DNA of 64,000 nucleotides from Salvelinus alpinus (lineage: Eukaryota > Chordata > Actinopteri > Salmoniformes > Salmonidae). The stretch lies in assembly GCF_045679555.1 (NCBI RefSeq), contig NC_092120.1, positions 3,969,079 to 4,033,078 of the forward strand, given 5' to 3'. This document shows positions 13,601 to 24,109 of the stretch, one piece after another. Position 1 is the stretch's first letter, and each line of letters opens with the position of its first letter. The position numbers and the translations under genes are program-made. The notes under the pieces are model-generated. The model was not told where the DNA came from. It did not search any database and saw only the letters and a list, made by a program, of their open reading frames with translations.

Positions 13601-14609
13601 AAGGAACAGATGATCCAACAGACAAAGATTCAGCACCTTGCTAAAGAACAGTAAGAACTTTGAAGAACGAACATTGTTTTGCTATTTAGAACATGTCCTG
13701 TGTGCATAAATTCAGTGAATAATTTCACATACCTCCTCTCCTTCACTGCTGTCCTCCAATGCACCGTAGTCATCAACCAGGTCATCATCATCATCATCAC
13801 CATCTCCCTCAATTAGCAGTTTCTTCCCTTTATTGTTCTCCCCTCCCTCTTGTCCCTCGTCCTCTTCTTGCTCCCATTGGCTGTCACTGTCGTCCTCGTT
13901 ATCTGATTGGCCGACCTCACGCTTCCTCTTTGCTGGCTTCAGCCATTCACTGTTTTCATCTGTGAATCCTTGAGAACAGGGGAAACAAACCAATTATATC
14001 CCCATAGACATTCATGGCTATTGTATTGAGAACACAGTGAATGGATGGGGCTGTCAGACTCTGGATCCACATGGACTGGGGTGACTTACACACCCCCCCC
14101 CCCCCCAATGCTTACAAATTAACAGTACCTTTTTTTGGCTCCTCCTTCTCAATGGTTTCCTTGGGCTTTTTGGTCACTTGAGCTCGCTTCCCAGCTCTAC
14201 AAAACATCATCATCATCTTCAGCAAAAGCGTGTAACACATTACATAGTGGTTTTAAAAAGGGATTGACTACATAATATCCAAAAGATAACAAACTGACCT
14301 TTTCCTGGACCTGCTTGACAGTCGTTTTGGTACAGTTTCCTCTGCAAATGACAAGCATAGTTAGCGAGCATCAACCTCTAAAGCTTCATGTCTCATTCCC
14401 ATGCATCTTTGCTTTAGTGCCACTGTACTCCCAGCAAGTGAAGGAATACTGAGCATGTCTTCAGCTCTTTAGAAGCTGTATGTTATAATAGCATCCCTCT
14501 CACCATCCGTTAAGAACTTGGCCAGCTCAGTCTCTGCTCCTTTCTGCTTCCTGGACTTCCGCCCCGGCCCCTTCTTCACATAAGTGGTGGGATCCAACTT
14601 CCTGCCCAT
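7642..14609 (-). CDS. nop2: rRNA m5C methyltransferase NOP2 (p120/NSUN1), complete
   Basis: Nucleolar SAM-dependent enzyme that makes 5-methylcytosine in large-subunit rRNA and supports 60S assembly. Fifteen coding exons: 14504-14609, 14299-14341, 14129-14196, 13733-13968, 13383-13575, 13025-13224, 12799-12888, 12518-12605, 12220-12360, 9189-9328, 8984-9073, 8750-8872, 8464-8561, 8222-8358 and 7642-8111. Phases agree and sum to 2223 bases, 740 aa. The N-terminus ([20 protein letters not shown]) is basic, followed by acidic tracts in exons 4 and 5. The catalytic core shows SAM motif I ([14 protein letters not shown]), motif [10 protein letters not shown] and motif VI YCTCS, the two conserved cysteines of m5C RNA methyltransferases, then [14 protein letters not shown]. 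The C-terminal tail is lysine-rich and poorly conserved. A complete Tc1 and another TIR element enlarge the 2.9-kb intron between 9328 and 12220. Confidence 0.96.
9400..11290. repeat. Dispersed repeat split by the Tc1 copy at 9516-11114
   Basis: About 115 bases left of the Tc1 (GGATCGGGCCCAAATG and on) and about 175 bases right of it (to GGCCCCTTGGAGGTCAGGGC) look like two halves of one older non-coding interspersed repeat. The Tc1 used a TA inside it. Class not recognised. Confidence 0.4.
9516..11114 (+). mobile_element. Full-length Tc1-like transposon with broken transposase, nop2 intron
   Basis: 1599 bases bounded by perfect terminal repeats CAGTGGGGCAAAAAAGTATT and their complement, with TA at 9514-9515 and 11115-11116. 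The transposase begins at 9880 ([17 protein letters not shown]) with a paired-type helix-turn-helix, and the DDE residues are recognisable: [15 protein letters not shown] and NPIENLW. At least two frameshifts (near 10350 and near 10668) split it into three overlapping frames, so this copy cannot make an active enzyme. A fragment of the same family lies at 55821. Confidence 0.92.
11382..12026. mobile_element. Non-coding TIR element in nop2 intron
   Basis: Ends form an inverted repeat (GGTTTCCATCCA at left, TGGATGGAAAC at right) enclosing about 640 AT-rich bases without an open frame. This looks like a MITE-type DNA element. Superfamily not assigned; no clear target duplication found. Confidence 0.5.
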
Positions 14610-15345
14610 GACTGACACCTACACAGGTAGTCTGGAGAGAAGATATAGCCCATGATCATGTTGGATTTACACACTAAGGCATAGGATCAGAATGTGATGA
14701 AGGTAGTCACTAACTATGCACTGATGGCAGCTCTGAAAGATGGTAGCTAGCTATATTCTCAGTAACATGTTGCTCAGAATCTGTTCCAAGAATGTTGCAG
14801 ATAACAAAATTATAAATAACGACAAATCAGCTTAACTTGAAGTGTTTACTGAAAATGCTCCTGAGAACATATCACCTCTTAACTCTGACCAGCACTGATG
14901 TGGAGAAATAAAAAGCAATGTGAAATAGAAAAAAAGTTGACGTCTCTAACACCACGGTGTTATATGTAACGTTAGTTATTATAATACGTGGTCATAAGAA
15001 TGTTAGGTAGCTATATAGCTAATTAGCTGACAACTGCTAATGTTGGTACACTTTTCCACGCATGCTAACGTTTTCCATCAATGGTATCCCCCTATATTCA
15101 AGTATGATGATGTGCCGGTAATTAGCTAACGACACATTGACTTCTGTTAAAAACAGACGAGTTGCATTCTAGAGACAACCCAACATTCATCTCATGAGGT
15201 TGCTATGAGCGGTAAAGAATGTTAGTTAGTTGGAATTTGATATCACATACGCAGTGCAAGTCCGTCATCATGACTTCTTCATTCACTTTTGTATGGCACA
15301 AAAAAATCACGGCATTTCTCTTTACGACAACTCTCCAAAACTCAC

Positions 15346-15475
15346 CTTTGCAATAGTTAAAGTATAATGTATTTATTCGATCCTTGATTCCAGTTAACAG
15401 ATCAAATTTACGCACATGTGGTTTTTTTCTCGCACACGTTGATTACCGGAAGAAACAACCATGCGTTTCCGGCGC
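15346..15475 (-). promoter_or_regulatory. Probable nop2 5'UTR exon and promoter
   Basis: A donor CAAAG|GTGAGT on the minus strand at 15346 pairs with the acceptor just upstream of the nop2 ATG exon (about 14623). ACCGGAAG at 15445-15452 and TTTCCGG near 15467 are ETS-type sites. No TATA box is seen. Confidence 0.5.
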
Positions 15476-15764
15476 ATGTGATATACGAAGAAAAAAACCA
15501 CTCCCATCTTTACAGAGGGAGCACAGTTTTCAAACTCTGGAAGTATTCTGTCTCTTTTATATACTAACTGAAAATAAACTTTACTCATCTCGTTTCGTGT
15601 AGACCTACGTGAAAATGTTTCAGTTGGATGGGTTGTCCCAATTAATAATATGTTATTTCCCTGGGGCATTGACAATCAGAGAGAATAATCAACCTTTTTC
15701 GATTATATACTGAACAAAAATAGAAACGCAACATGTAGTGTTGGTCCCATTTTTCATGAGCTGA

Positions 15765-16053
15765 TGGAAAACAGATAGGAAAACGCTGCACACTGCTGCG
15801 CATAATCCCAGGTGATATTTATAACAACGTTTCGACCCTTAGGTCTTCATCAGGCATCCATATTCCGGGTGGGGGTGGTAGGTCCTATTTATGTACTCAG
15901 TGACATCACTTCCTAAAACAGGTGGTAAAAAATGTACAACATAGGGTCACAATATTAACATTCAATGTATCAAAATATGTGATCAATATTTACAGTAATA
16001 TACATACAATATTACATTAGGATTAAAAAAAGTATCATTTGAACATTTTGAAA
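15765..16053 (-). mobile_element. 289-bp insertion with hammerhead-like core (possible Penelope-like fragment)
   Basis: Interrupts the Tc1 precisely between two copies of CTGA (15761-15764 and 16054-16057). On the minus strand 15853-15829 reads CTGATGA, a GACC/GGTC stem, then GAAAC, the conserved core of hammerhead ribozymes that Penelope-like retroelements are known to carry. No protein coding is visible. The family assignment is an inference. Confidence 0.45.
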
Positions 16054-16226
16054 CTGAAATAAAAGATCCCAGAAATGTTCCATATGCACAAAAATAGTAT
16101 TTATCTGAAATGTTGTGCATAAATTGATTTACATCCCTGTTAGTGAGCATTTCTACTGTGCCACGACAATCGATCCACCTGACAGGTGTGGCATATCAAG
16201 AAGCTGATTAAATAGCATGATCATTA

Positions 16227-16446
16227 TGTAACGGATGTGAAATGGCTAGCTAGTTAGCGGTGGTGCGCGCTAATAGCGTTTCAATCGGTTACGTCACTCG
16301 CTTTGAGACCTTGAAGTGGTTCCCCTTGCTCTGCAAGGGCCGTGGCTTTTGTGGAGCGATGTGTAACGATGCTTCGTGGGTGACTGTTGTTGATATGTGC
16401 AGAGGGTCCCTGGTTCGCGCGAGGGGAAGGACCCATCGCTGTTACA
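16227..16446 (+). mobile_element. Short interspersed element in the Tc1 relic, class unresolved
   Basis: Begins TGTAACGG and ends CTGTTACA, interrupting Tc1 sequence between ATTA and AGTA (possible 4-bp duplication with one change). It contains TAGCTAGTTAGCGG, near the pol III A-box, and GGTTCGCG, a partial B-box, which would suit a tRNA-derived SINE. The TG...CA ends instead suggest an LTR-like unit. Confidence 0.4.
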
Positions 16447-18104
16447 AGTACACAGGTGCACCTTGTGCACCACCACCTTGTGCTTGGGACAATAAAAGGC
16501 CACTAAAATGTGCAGTTTTGTCACATAACACAATGCCATAGATGACTCAAGTTGAGGGAGCGTGCAATTGGCATGCTGACTGAAGGAATGTCAACCAGAG
16601 CTGTTGCCAGAGAATTTAATGTTAATTTCTCTATCATAAGCCAGGTTCATAGTGGTTTTAGAGAATCAGAATGTCCAACCGGCCTCACAACCGCGCGTAA
16701 CCACGCCAACCCAGGACCTTCACATCTGGCTTCTTCACCTGCGGGATGGTCTGAGACCAGCCACCCAGACAGCTGATCAAAGTGGGTTTGCACAACCGAA
16801 GAATTTCTGCACAAACTGTCAGAAAACGTCTCAGGGAAGCTCATCTGCGTGCTCGTAGTCCTGCAGTTCAGCATAGTAACCAACTTCAGTGGGCGAATAC
16901 TCACCTTCAATGGCCACTGGCACACTGGAGAAGTGTGCTCTTGGATGAATCCCGGTTTCAACTGTACCGGGCAGATGGCAGACAGCATGTGTGGCGTAGT
17001 GTGGGCGAGCGGTTTACTGATGTCAACGTTGTGAACAGTGCCCCTTGGTGGTGGGGTTATGGTATGGGCAGGCATAAGCTACAGACAGTGAACACAATTG
17101 CATTTAATCAATTGCAATTTGAATGCACAGAGGTACCGTGACGAGATCCTGAGGCCCAATGTCGTGCCATTCATCCGCAGTCATCACATCAAGCTGAAAA
17201 TGTCCCTGTACTTCCTTGGTCTGCCTGCATACTCATTGAGCATATTTGGGATGCTCTGGATCGACGTGTACAACATGTTCCAGTTCCCACCAACTTCGCA
17301 CAGCCATTGAAGAGGAGTGGGACAACATTCAACAGCCCAGAATCAACAGCCTGATCAACTCTACCAGATACTGACTCGTTTTCAGATCCAGGCTCTTACC
17401 TTTTTTTTAAGTATCTGTGACCAACCGATGCATATCTGTATTCCCGGTTATGTGAAATCCATAGATTAGGGCCTAATGATTTTATTCCAATTGACTGATT
17501 TACATGAACTGTAACTAAAATCTTTTAAACTGTTTATATTTTTGTTCCGTGTTCAAGGGAGCGAAAATAATGTAGAAAAACGAATGTCTCTAAAAATGTA
17601 AAAGATTCTTCAAAGTGTGAATTTACAGTTACAAAGAACAACAAATACCAACCAAGCACCACACAACCCCGACTTTATTGCGGAGACGTTTCGTTCTCCT
17701 TCAATGACACTCACGGGCGGTAGTTTTATTATAGGCAAATAAGCGCCACCAACCGGTACACGCACACACCTAAGCTTTGCTTGCAGTAAGTAGCTAGCTC
17801 AAACCTACAGTGTATGTTGGTTGCTGGCTTGTTGGTTTTCTTGCTTCCGGTGACCCGACCCGCGTTCAATATAATTATCGAACGACCGTTTAAAAAAAAA
17901 ATGTTTCGAACGACCGTTTGAAAACTGAAATTGTTGTTTTTTGTAAATTGAAATTGATAACAAAACGTTGTCATCATTTCGATCGCTAACGTACCCCACT
18001 TTCCCAACTCTGTTTAACCAAATACTGTTTAACCAAATATAGTAACGTTAGCTAGCTATCTTTACTTTATGTGATTTGCTCGACGACAACTTGTAATCAA
18101 CGAT

Positions 18105-20009
18105 ATGCCTAGAAACGCCCGCAAAAAGGACGCTGTCAAACGAGAGAGAAAAGGGAAAGTTAACATAGAACCAAAGGGAACAGTTACAGTAATCAACCGA
18201 GGACAAGAGAAAGTTCAACGTAAACGGCCAGTAAAACCACCGGTCAAGTCGCCCGTGAAGCAGCAAACGAAGCCAGTAAAAAACCCAGGTGGTCGGGGCC
18301 TTGGGAAAGCAGGGGCTAGGCGTTTGGGTCAGCTATTGAAGCGTGCAATCCAAGAGAAGAAGAATGTTACAGGAAACGAAAAAGTGCCTTTGCCAAGTGA
18401 GTGATCTAGCTAGCCAATTTCTTTAGCTTGTTCAATATTTGCTTGCCCCCATTCCCAGAATGGGTTGCCCCCATTCCCAGTTAGCACAAACCCACAGAGT
18501 TTCTGTTTTTAACAAACCTCTTGCCCGGTGTGGGCTAGAGGTGGATGCTAAACGTTACCTGGGAACCGGGGCCAGGATGGCATCTGTCAACTCCTAGCTG
18601 TTACACGAAGAGATCGGAACATTTTGATGAGGTCACTTGGTTTTGTGTCAAGGTTGCTACACTACCCCCATCCTTCAGAGAGCACATTCGTGTGCTTCAC
18701 TACAGTTAATTGCGGCGCCTGCACTCTTGATAACTGCAACCAGGGGATATCTCACTTCTAACACCAATGCAGCAAAGTCAGGGGGTAGTCACAAATGGGT
18801 CTTGAACCCAGGACCGTCAACCCAACACATCTGGTGCGCCAAGACATCCAAAGCTCTTGACCAGGTCGCTAGGTGTTGGGTTAAGGTCACTACAACATCT
18901 TCATGATTTTCAAAAAGAAATTTTGAAGTATGTGATGTTTATGTCAATTCAAATATTGAATAACTAATGAGTGTATCCCCATCTTTATCTCAATCTGTAT
19001 CCAGCGACCCCAGTTCGTCTCTTCAAGTACCAGGCAGAGGCTGCATCTGCACCAAAAACCAACGATGCAAGGCGTGTGGCTACCCGGGTCTCCCAGCTCA
19101 TCCTTCGGGTAGTCTCCCAGTGCAAGCACCGGGGTGGCATCTCCATGGTGGACCTCAAGCATGCCCTGGCTGCTGGTGGCTATGATGTCACCAAGAACAA
19201 TACCCGTGTGAATTTAGCTGTGAAAGGCCTGGTGAGGAAGGAGACACTGGTGCAGACTACTGAAGCTGGTGCATCTGGGTCATTTAAACTCAACAAGGTA
19301 ACTGTTTGAGTAATACATTTTTGTCAATGGTGGTTTTTGTTTTAGCTCTTTGGCAGTTTGATTTTCCACTGGCTCATTTCTACTGAGTAGGAAGCAAATT
19401 GCACCATGGTGCATAATTCATTGATAAAAGGTGCTCAAGTTGTCATTGTCATGCCACAACCAATTATTTGGGAATTTTGAATTATGCAGATGTTTCTCTC
19501 GTCTCCTGTTCTAAAAACTACAGAAACTGACGTATGAGAAGAGAGTTAAGACAAGAGCCATGAGAGACCGTGCAGCAGCCAAGAGAGCCAAGCAGAGAGA
19601 ATGTGCAGCAGCTCAGAGAACCAAGCAGAAAAAAGGAATTTTGAAGCCAGCAGCAGAGAAAGGAAAGGCCTTGAAACCAACAGGAAAAGGCCAGAAACCA
19701 GGAACAAAAGCTGTGAAACCAGCAGGAAAAACTCTGAAACCAGGAGCAAAAACAACTAAACCAGCAGGAAAAACAGCTAAACCAGCAGGCAAGGACAAAA
19801 CTGTTGTAGGAAAAGGTCAAAGGGAAATAGGAGTAAGACCAAAACAAGTAGGCAAAAGCCACAAACCAGCAGGACAAGCATCAAAATCACCAGCCAAGGT
19901 CCAAAAAACAGGCTACAAAGCCCCTAAACCTGCAGGAAAGTCCTTGAAAGCAGCCAATCAGAAAACCCGCAAAATTGTTGTAACCCCCATTACAAAGCCA
20001 CGGATATAG
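18105..20009 (+). CDS. Linker histone H1-like protein, intron-containing (germline/oocyte type suspected)
   Basis: Three exons, 18105-18396, 19005-19297 and 19524-20009, with GT-AG borders, give 356 aa. Residues 1-98 are basic ([19 protein letters not shown]). Exon 2 encodes a winged-helix H1 globular domain: [18 protein letters not shown], then [17 protein letters not shown], and it closes with ASGSFKLNK, diagnostic for H1/H5. Exon 3 is a lysine/proline/alanine-rich tail with many KPAGK-like repeats, as expected for DNA-compacting H1 tails. Canonical replication-dependent H1 genes are intronless and about 200 aa. This gene has two introns and long tails, so I suspect an oocyte/early-embryo variant (H1M/H1.8 group), but the sequence alone does not prove that. 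It is the only plus-strand host gene in the window. Confidence 0.85.
18640..18900 (-). mobile_element. Possible tRNA-derived SINE in the H1 first intron
   Basis: On the minus strand, about 18810-18795 reads GGGTTCAAGACCC, matching the pol III B-box. An A-box-like region, CTTGGCGCACCAGATG, lies upstream in the expected order. This is consistent with a degraded tRNA-related SINE; the 3' tail and duplications were not identified. Confidence 0.4.
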
Positions 20010-20183
20010 TGACCTGGGGTTGCTAAAAGACGTGCTTCCTTGTGGAAATGGACTGAGTATGGACTAAAAGAGTAATATGTCAGTAGTAGATTTGTCAAAT
20101 TACCTTAGCCTTACAACAGTATGATTGACAAAATATAACATTGTATTGGTTTTTATTACATTGTTACTCACAAGTTACATGTA

Positions 20184-21377
20184 CACTACCGTTCAAAGGT
20201 TTGGGGTCAAATAGAAATGTCCTTGTTTAAAAAAAAAAAACAAAAAAAAAAGTGTCCATTAAAATAACATCAAATTGATCAGAAATGCAGTGTAGACATT
20301 GTTAATGTTGTAAATGACTATACAATAGTGAGGGTTTGATTACAGCCTCAAAATGGCCAGAAACAAAGACCTTTCTTCTGAAACTTGTCAGTCTATTCAT
20401 GTTCTGAGAAATGAAGGCTATTCCATGCGAGAAATTGCCAAGAAACTGAAGATCTGTTACAACGGTGTGTACTACTCCCTTCAAAGAACAGTGCAAACTG
20501 GCTCTAACCAGAATAGGAGTGGGAGGTCCCGGTGCACAACTGAGCAAGAGGACAAGTACATTAGAGTGTCTAGTTTCAGAAACAGATGTCGCACAAGTCC
20601 TCAACTGGCAGCTTCATTAAATACTACCTGCAAAACACCAGTCTCAACGTCAACAGTGAAGAGGAGACTCCGGGATGCTGGCCTTCTAGGCAGAGTTCCT
20701 CTGTCCAGTGTCTGTGTTCTTTTGCCCATCTTAATCTTTTTATTGGCCAGTCTGAGATATGGCTTTATCTTTGCAACTCTGCCTAGAAGGCCAGAATCCG
20801 AGAGTCACCTCTTCACTGTTGACTTTGAGACTGGTGTTTTGCGTGTACTATTTAATGAGCTTGCCAGTTGAAGACTCATGAGGCATCTGTTTCTCAAACT
20901 AAACACCAATGTTCTTGTCCTCTTGCTCAGTTGTGCACCGGGGCCCTCCACTCTTTCTATTCTGGTTAGAGACAGTTTGCGCTGTTCCTTGAAGGGAGTA
21001 GTACACCGCGTTGTACGAGATCTTCAGTTTCTTGGCAATTTCTCGCATGGAGTAGCCTTAATTTCTCAGAAGAATAGACTGACGAGTTTCAGAAGAAAGT
21101 TTTGTTTCTGGCCATTTTGAGCCTGTAATCGAACCCACAAATGCTGATGCTCCAGATACTCAACTAGTCTAAAGGCCAGTTTTATTGCTTCTTTAATCAG
21201 AACTGTTTTCAACTGTGCTAACATAATTGCAAAAGGGTTTTCTAATGATAAATGAGCCTTTAAAAAAAAAAAATGGATTAGCTAACACAATGTGCCATTG
21301 GAACACGAGTGATGGTTGCTGATAATGGGCCTCTGTAGATATTTTATGGAATATCTGCCGTTTCCAGCTACAATAGT
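20184..21377. mobile_element. Palindromic Tc1-like element, right terminus missing
   Basis: Left end CACTACCGTTCAAAGGTTTGG beside TA at 20182-20183. The N-terminal transposase region occurs twice, head to head: forward from 20353 (MARNKDLSSETCQSIHV) and inverted, ending near 21117. Arms of about 350 bases match as reverse complements around a spacer of about 60 bases near 20730. Both copies are broken and the catalytic half is absent. The outer right terminal repeat is lost at about 21377. A second copy of this family begins at 63808. Confidence 0.8.
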
Positions 21378-21871
21378 GTTTGAGTGATTATTTGACCAGT
21401 ATTACATGAAAACATTTTTGTCCCCATCATGAGTGTTGAATTGTTTTGTTCCCTACTCTCCTACAGTCTCTTGACAAGGAACAACAGAAACCAGAGGACA
21501 AACTATACAGATTATTTCCACTGTATAACCATAGGAACAATGATGCACTGGATACATGTAAAGAAAACCACAAAGAAACAAGTAGGAAGACCATATTCAG
21601 TGCCAAGTCCTTACAGATGGTGTATTCAAAACAGTATTCATTTCATATTGAAACTCTGCCTTAAATTGAGACATGTAAAATACCATATTTTACACACAAT
21701 ACATACACCCATAGTATCATACAAATCCACAGGAGGTAATTGGTGAAATGGACCGTTTCTGTACAATGTTCCTTGACTGAACTTGACTGTCCGATCCATT
21801 TCTAGTCCCTGTAAGACAATGTTCATGTTGACAACAGTTTTAGCTGGAGCAGCAGTGCGCTGTCAACTTCA

Positions 21872-24037
21872 TCACAACACACCCCAGACCTCCTCAAAGG
21901 CAGAGCACATCTTGGCACAGGTGAGGGCAGCAGAGAGAGGGTAGTTACTGATGGAAACAGTCTTCTCTGTGTAGTCCACATTCACCTAAGACAGGAGGAC
22001 AAGCAGAGCTCAAACCAATGCATAATCAATCAAATGTATTTATAAAGCCATTCTTACATCAGCTGATGTCACAAAGTGCTGTACAGAAACCCAGCCTAAA
22101 ACCCCAAAACAGCAAGCAATGCAGGTGTAGAAGCATGGGGGTTAGGAAAAATTCCCTAGAAAGGCCAGAACCTAGGAAGAAACTTAGAGATGAACCAGGA
22201 TATGAGGGGTGACCAATCCTCTTCTGGCTGTGCCGGGTGGAGATTATAACAGAACATGGCCAAAATGTTCATAGATGACCGGCAGGGTCAAATAATAATA
22301 GGTCAGCACCTCAGGAGTAAATGTCAGTTGGCTTTTCATAGCCGATCATTCAGAGTATCTCTACCAGAGAGTTGAAAACAGCAGGTCTGGGACAGGTAGC
22401 ATGTCCGGTGAACAGGTCAGGGTTCCATAGCCACAGGCAGAACAGTTCAAACTGGAGCAGCAGCACATAATCATTTACCAAATTCCAGCTCATTTTTTAA
22501 TTGGTAGAGAATAAAATCAACCCCCAACATCTACATTTCTAACACACACTACCTACATCAACAGTACCTAAATCAGCTTCTGCCCCAGAGAAGTAGGATG
22601 AAGATGCCCCTTAACACTGATCTAAGGTCTGTAATGAGGGAGGGTAAGTGAAGCTGATCCTGGATCGGTGCACACAGGCCATTACCCTAGAGCCTTCAGC
22701 AAAACTCACCGCTCCGTGTGCGAATGCTCCGACCACCACAGTGGCAGGCCCCTCGTCTGGTACCACGGTGCGGGCGCCCACTGCCTCCCCAGAGGAGAAG
22801 GAGGTACAAATGCGGGGGCAGCCAGGGGGCAGGTGGTCTGACACAGGGTTCTTGATGAGCTTCAGCAGGCGCTGGGGGCCGTCAGCCGCCCTCACACTCA
22901 GCTTGTGCAGGAGCTGGACTAGGAGGAGACAGAGAAATACAAGTGGGATGAAATGAGAGAGGGAGATATACAGTACAAAAGAGGGGTAGGAGAGAAGGAT
23001 GGTAAGAGAGTGAAGGTATTTAGAGAATTTCAGCAGAACGTAGCAGGCTTACCCATGAGGCCACAGAAGCGGTTGAAGGTTCGGGGGATGCGTGTCTGTG
23101 GGTTGATCTCAATCAAGGCGTTCCTCTCTGTGTGGATGTAAACCTGCAGGAGACCTGCCCTGTTCAATGGACTGTCCATCAGCATCAACAAACACTGGGG
23201 GGAACAATTACAGGATATGGCTGGGTTAGAGGAGCGAAGAAGAAAGATGACTGGTATTCCAGGGTCAAAGTGAAAATGACAGCTTACCTGATGTGTAATG
23301 TCAGGTCGAATCTTCCCAGGGTCCCGTCCACTTTTGATGATCATGCCCTTGTGTTGGTCACAGTTCAGCAGTTCAAATGTCTTGCCAACCTGAGGGGAAA
23401 GAGTAGAACATGATTAATGTCCTTCTTTGATTATGGTGCAACTTCCATGCCCACTATTTAGAACAGGGTTTCCCAAACCTTGTCCTGGGGGCACGTTTTG
23501 GTTTTTGCCCTAGCACTACACAGCTGATTCAAATAATTAAAGCTTGATGAGTTGGTTATTTGAATCAGCTGTGTAATGCTAGGACAAAAACGTGTACCCA
23601 GGGGGGCCCCAGGACCGAGTTTGGGAAACCCTGCTTTAGGACATGCATCTGTGGGTCTGCAGGCAGGAACTAACTAATAACAAATAGTTTCATTCATAGT
23701 CACAAAACACAGTTATCGTGCAGAATGCAATATTCATATCACAGATCTACCAGGCAAGTCTGGTTGAACAGGAAGCTATCTAGATTGTTTATATCCAATA
23801 ACCCAGGGAGTCAGAGACGCAGGTAACGTTAGTTTGCCAACACAGCAGTTGGATGGCGGAGGTGAATAGCAAAATACTCGTCTTTACCTTCACTGTTTCC
23901 AACGTTGCCCCCTCTAAAATAACTACTAGTCGCCTTTCCGCCATGCGATCGTGCAGGCTACGCATATGTTTTGCTGGTTTGGGTTCATATTCGTCTAAAT
24001 GCTCAAGACCACGCTTTTCACAACTGTGGGCTTCCAT
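21872..24037 (-). CDS. emg1: 18S rRNA pseudouridine N1-methyltransferase EMG1 (NEP1), complete
   Basis: SPOUT-class enzyme that methylates N1 of a pseudouridine in 18S rRNA and is needed for 40S biogenesis. Five exons: 23888-24037, 23288-23389, 23053-23194, 22710-22918 and 21872-21985, summing to 717 bases, 238 aa (human 244 as recalled). Landmarks are [92 protein letters not shown] and the ending [14 protein letters not shown]...EEVWGVL, all typical of the SAM knot and dimer interface. An upstream in-frame ATG at 24109 would add 24 residues but has a weak context; the ATG at 24037 (AACATGG) fits the family length better. A MITE at 23464-23633 and a salmonid repeat near 22021 sit in introns. 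Confidence 0.96.
22021..22470. repeat. Salmonid interspersed repeat in emg1 intron
   Basis: Starts AATCAATCAAATGTATTTATAA and continues with sequence I recognise as very common in salmonid genomes, with internal deletions. I take it for one end of a retroelement but cannot assign the class. Confidence 0.45.
23464..23633. mobile_element. Small hAT-like MITE in emg1 intron
   Basis: 170 bases with terminal inverted repeats CAGGGTTTCCCAAACC...TTTGGGAAACCCTG that fold around an inner palindrome (AGCTGATTCAAATAA / TTATTTGAATCAGCT). Flanking octamers ATTTAGAA and CTTTAGGA match at 6 of 8 positions, as expected for an aged 8-bp hAT target duplication. Confidence 0.75.
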
Positions 24038-24109
24038 GTTGCTTCGGGATGGTAGTCGCCGGAATAACGCGTCATACTGATGGAGTTTTGCCAAGGTTCT
24101 ACCCCTCAT

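Larger units (their letters stand above)
15710..17549 (+). mobile_element. Tc1-like transposon relic carrying two later insertions
   Basis: Left end CTGAACAAAAATAGAAACGC next to TA at 15708-15709; right end ...TATTTTTGTTCCG near 17549. Transposase remnants include GMSTRAVAREFNVNFS near 16580, RRISAQTVRKRLREAHLRAR near 16800 and LLDESRFQLYRADGRQ near 16940, spread over different frames with internal deletions. Insertions at 15765-16053 and 16227-16446 disrupt it further. It is old and inactive, and distinct from the other Tc1 families here. Confidence 0.85.

Noticed and set aside
23888-24109. Upstream ATG at 24109 as the emg1 start
   Set aside because: Weak context and a protein longer than the family; the ATG at 24037 has a strong context and gives 238 aa. 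Not excluded.
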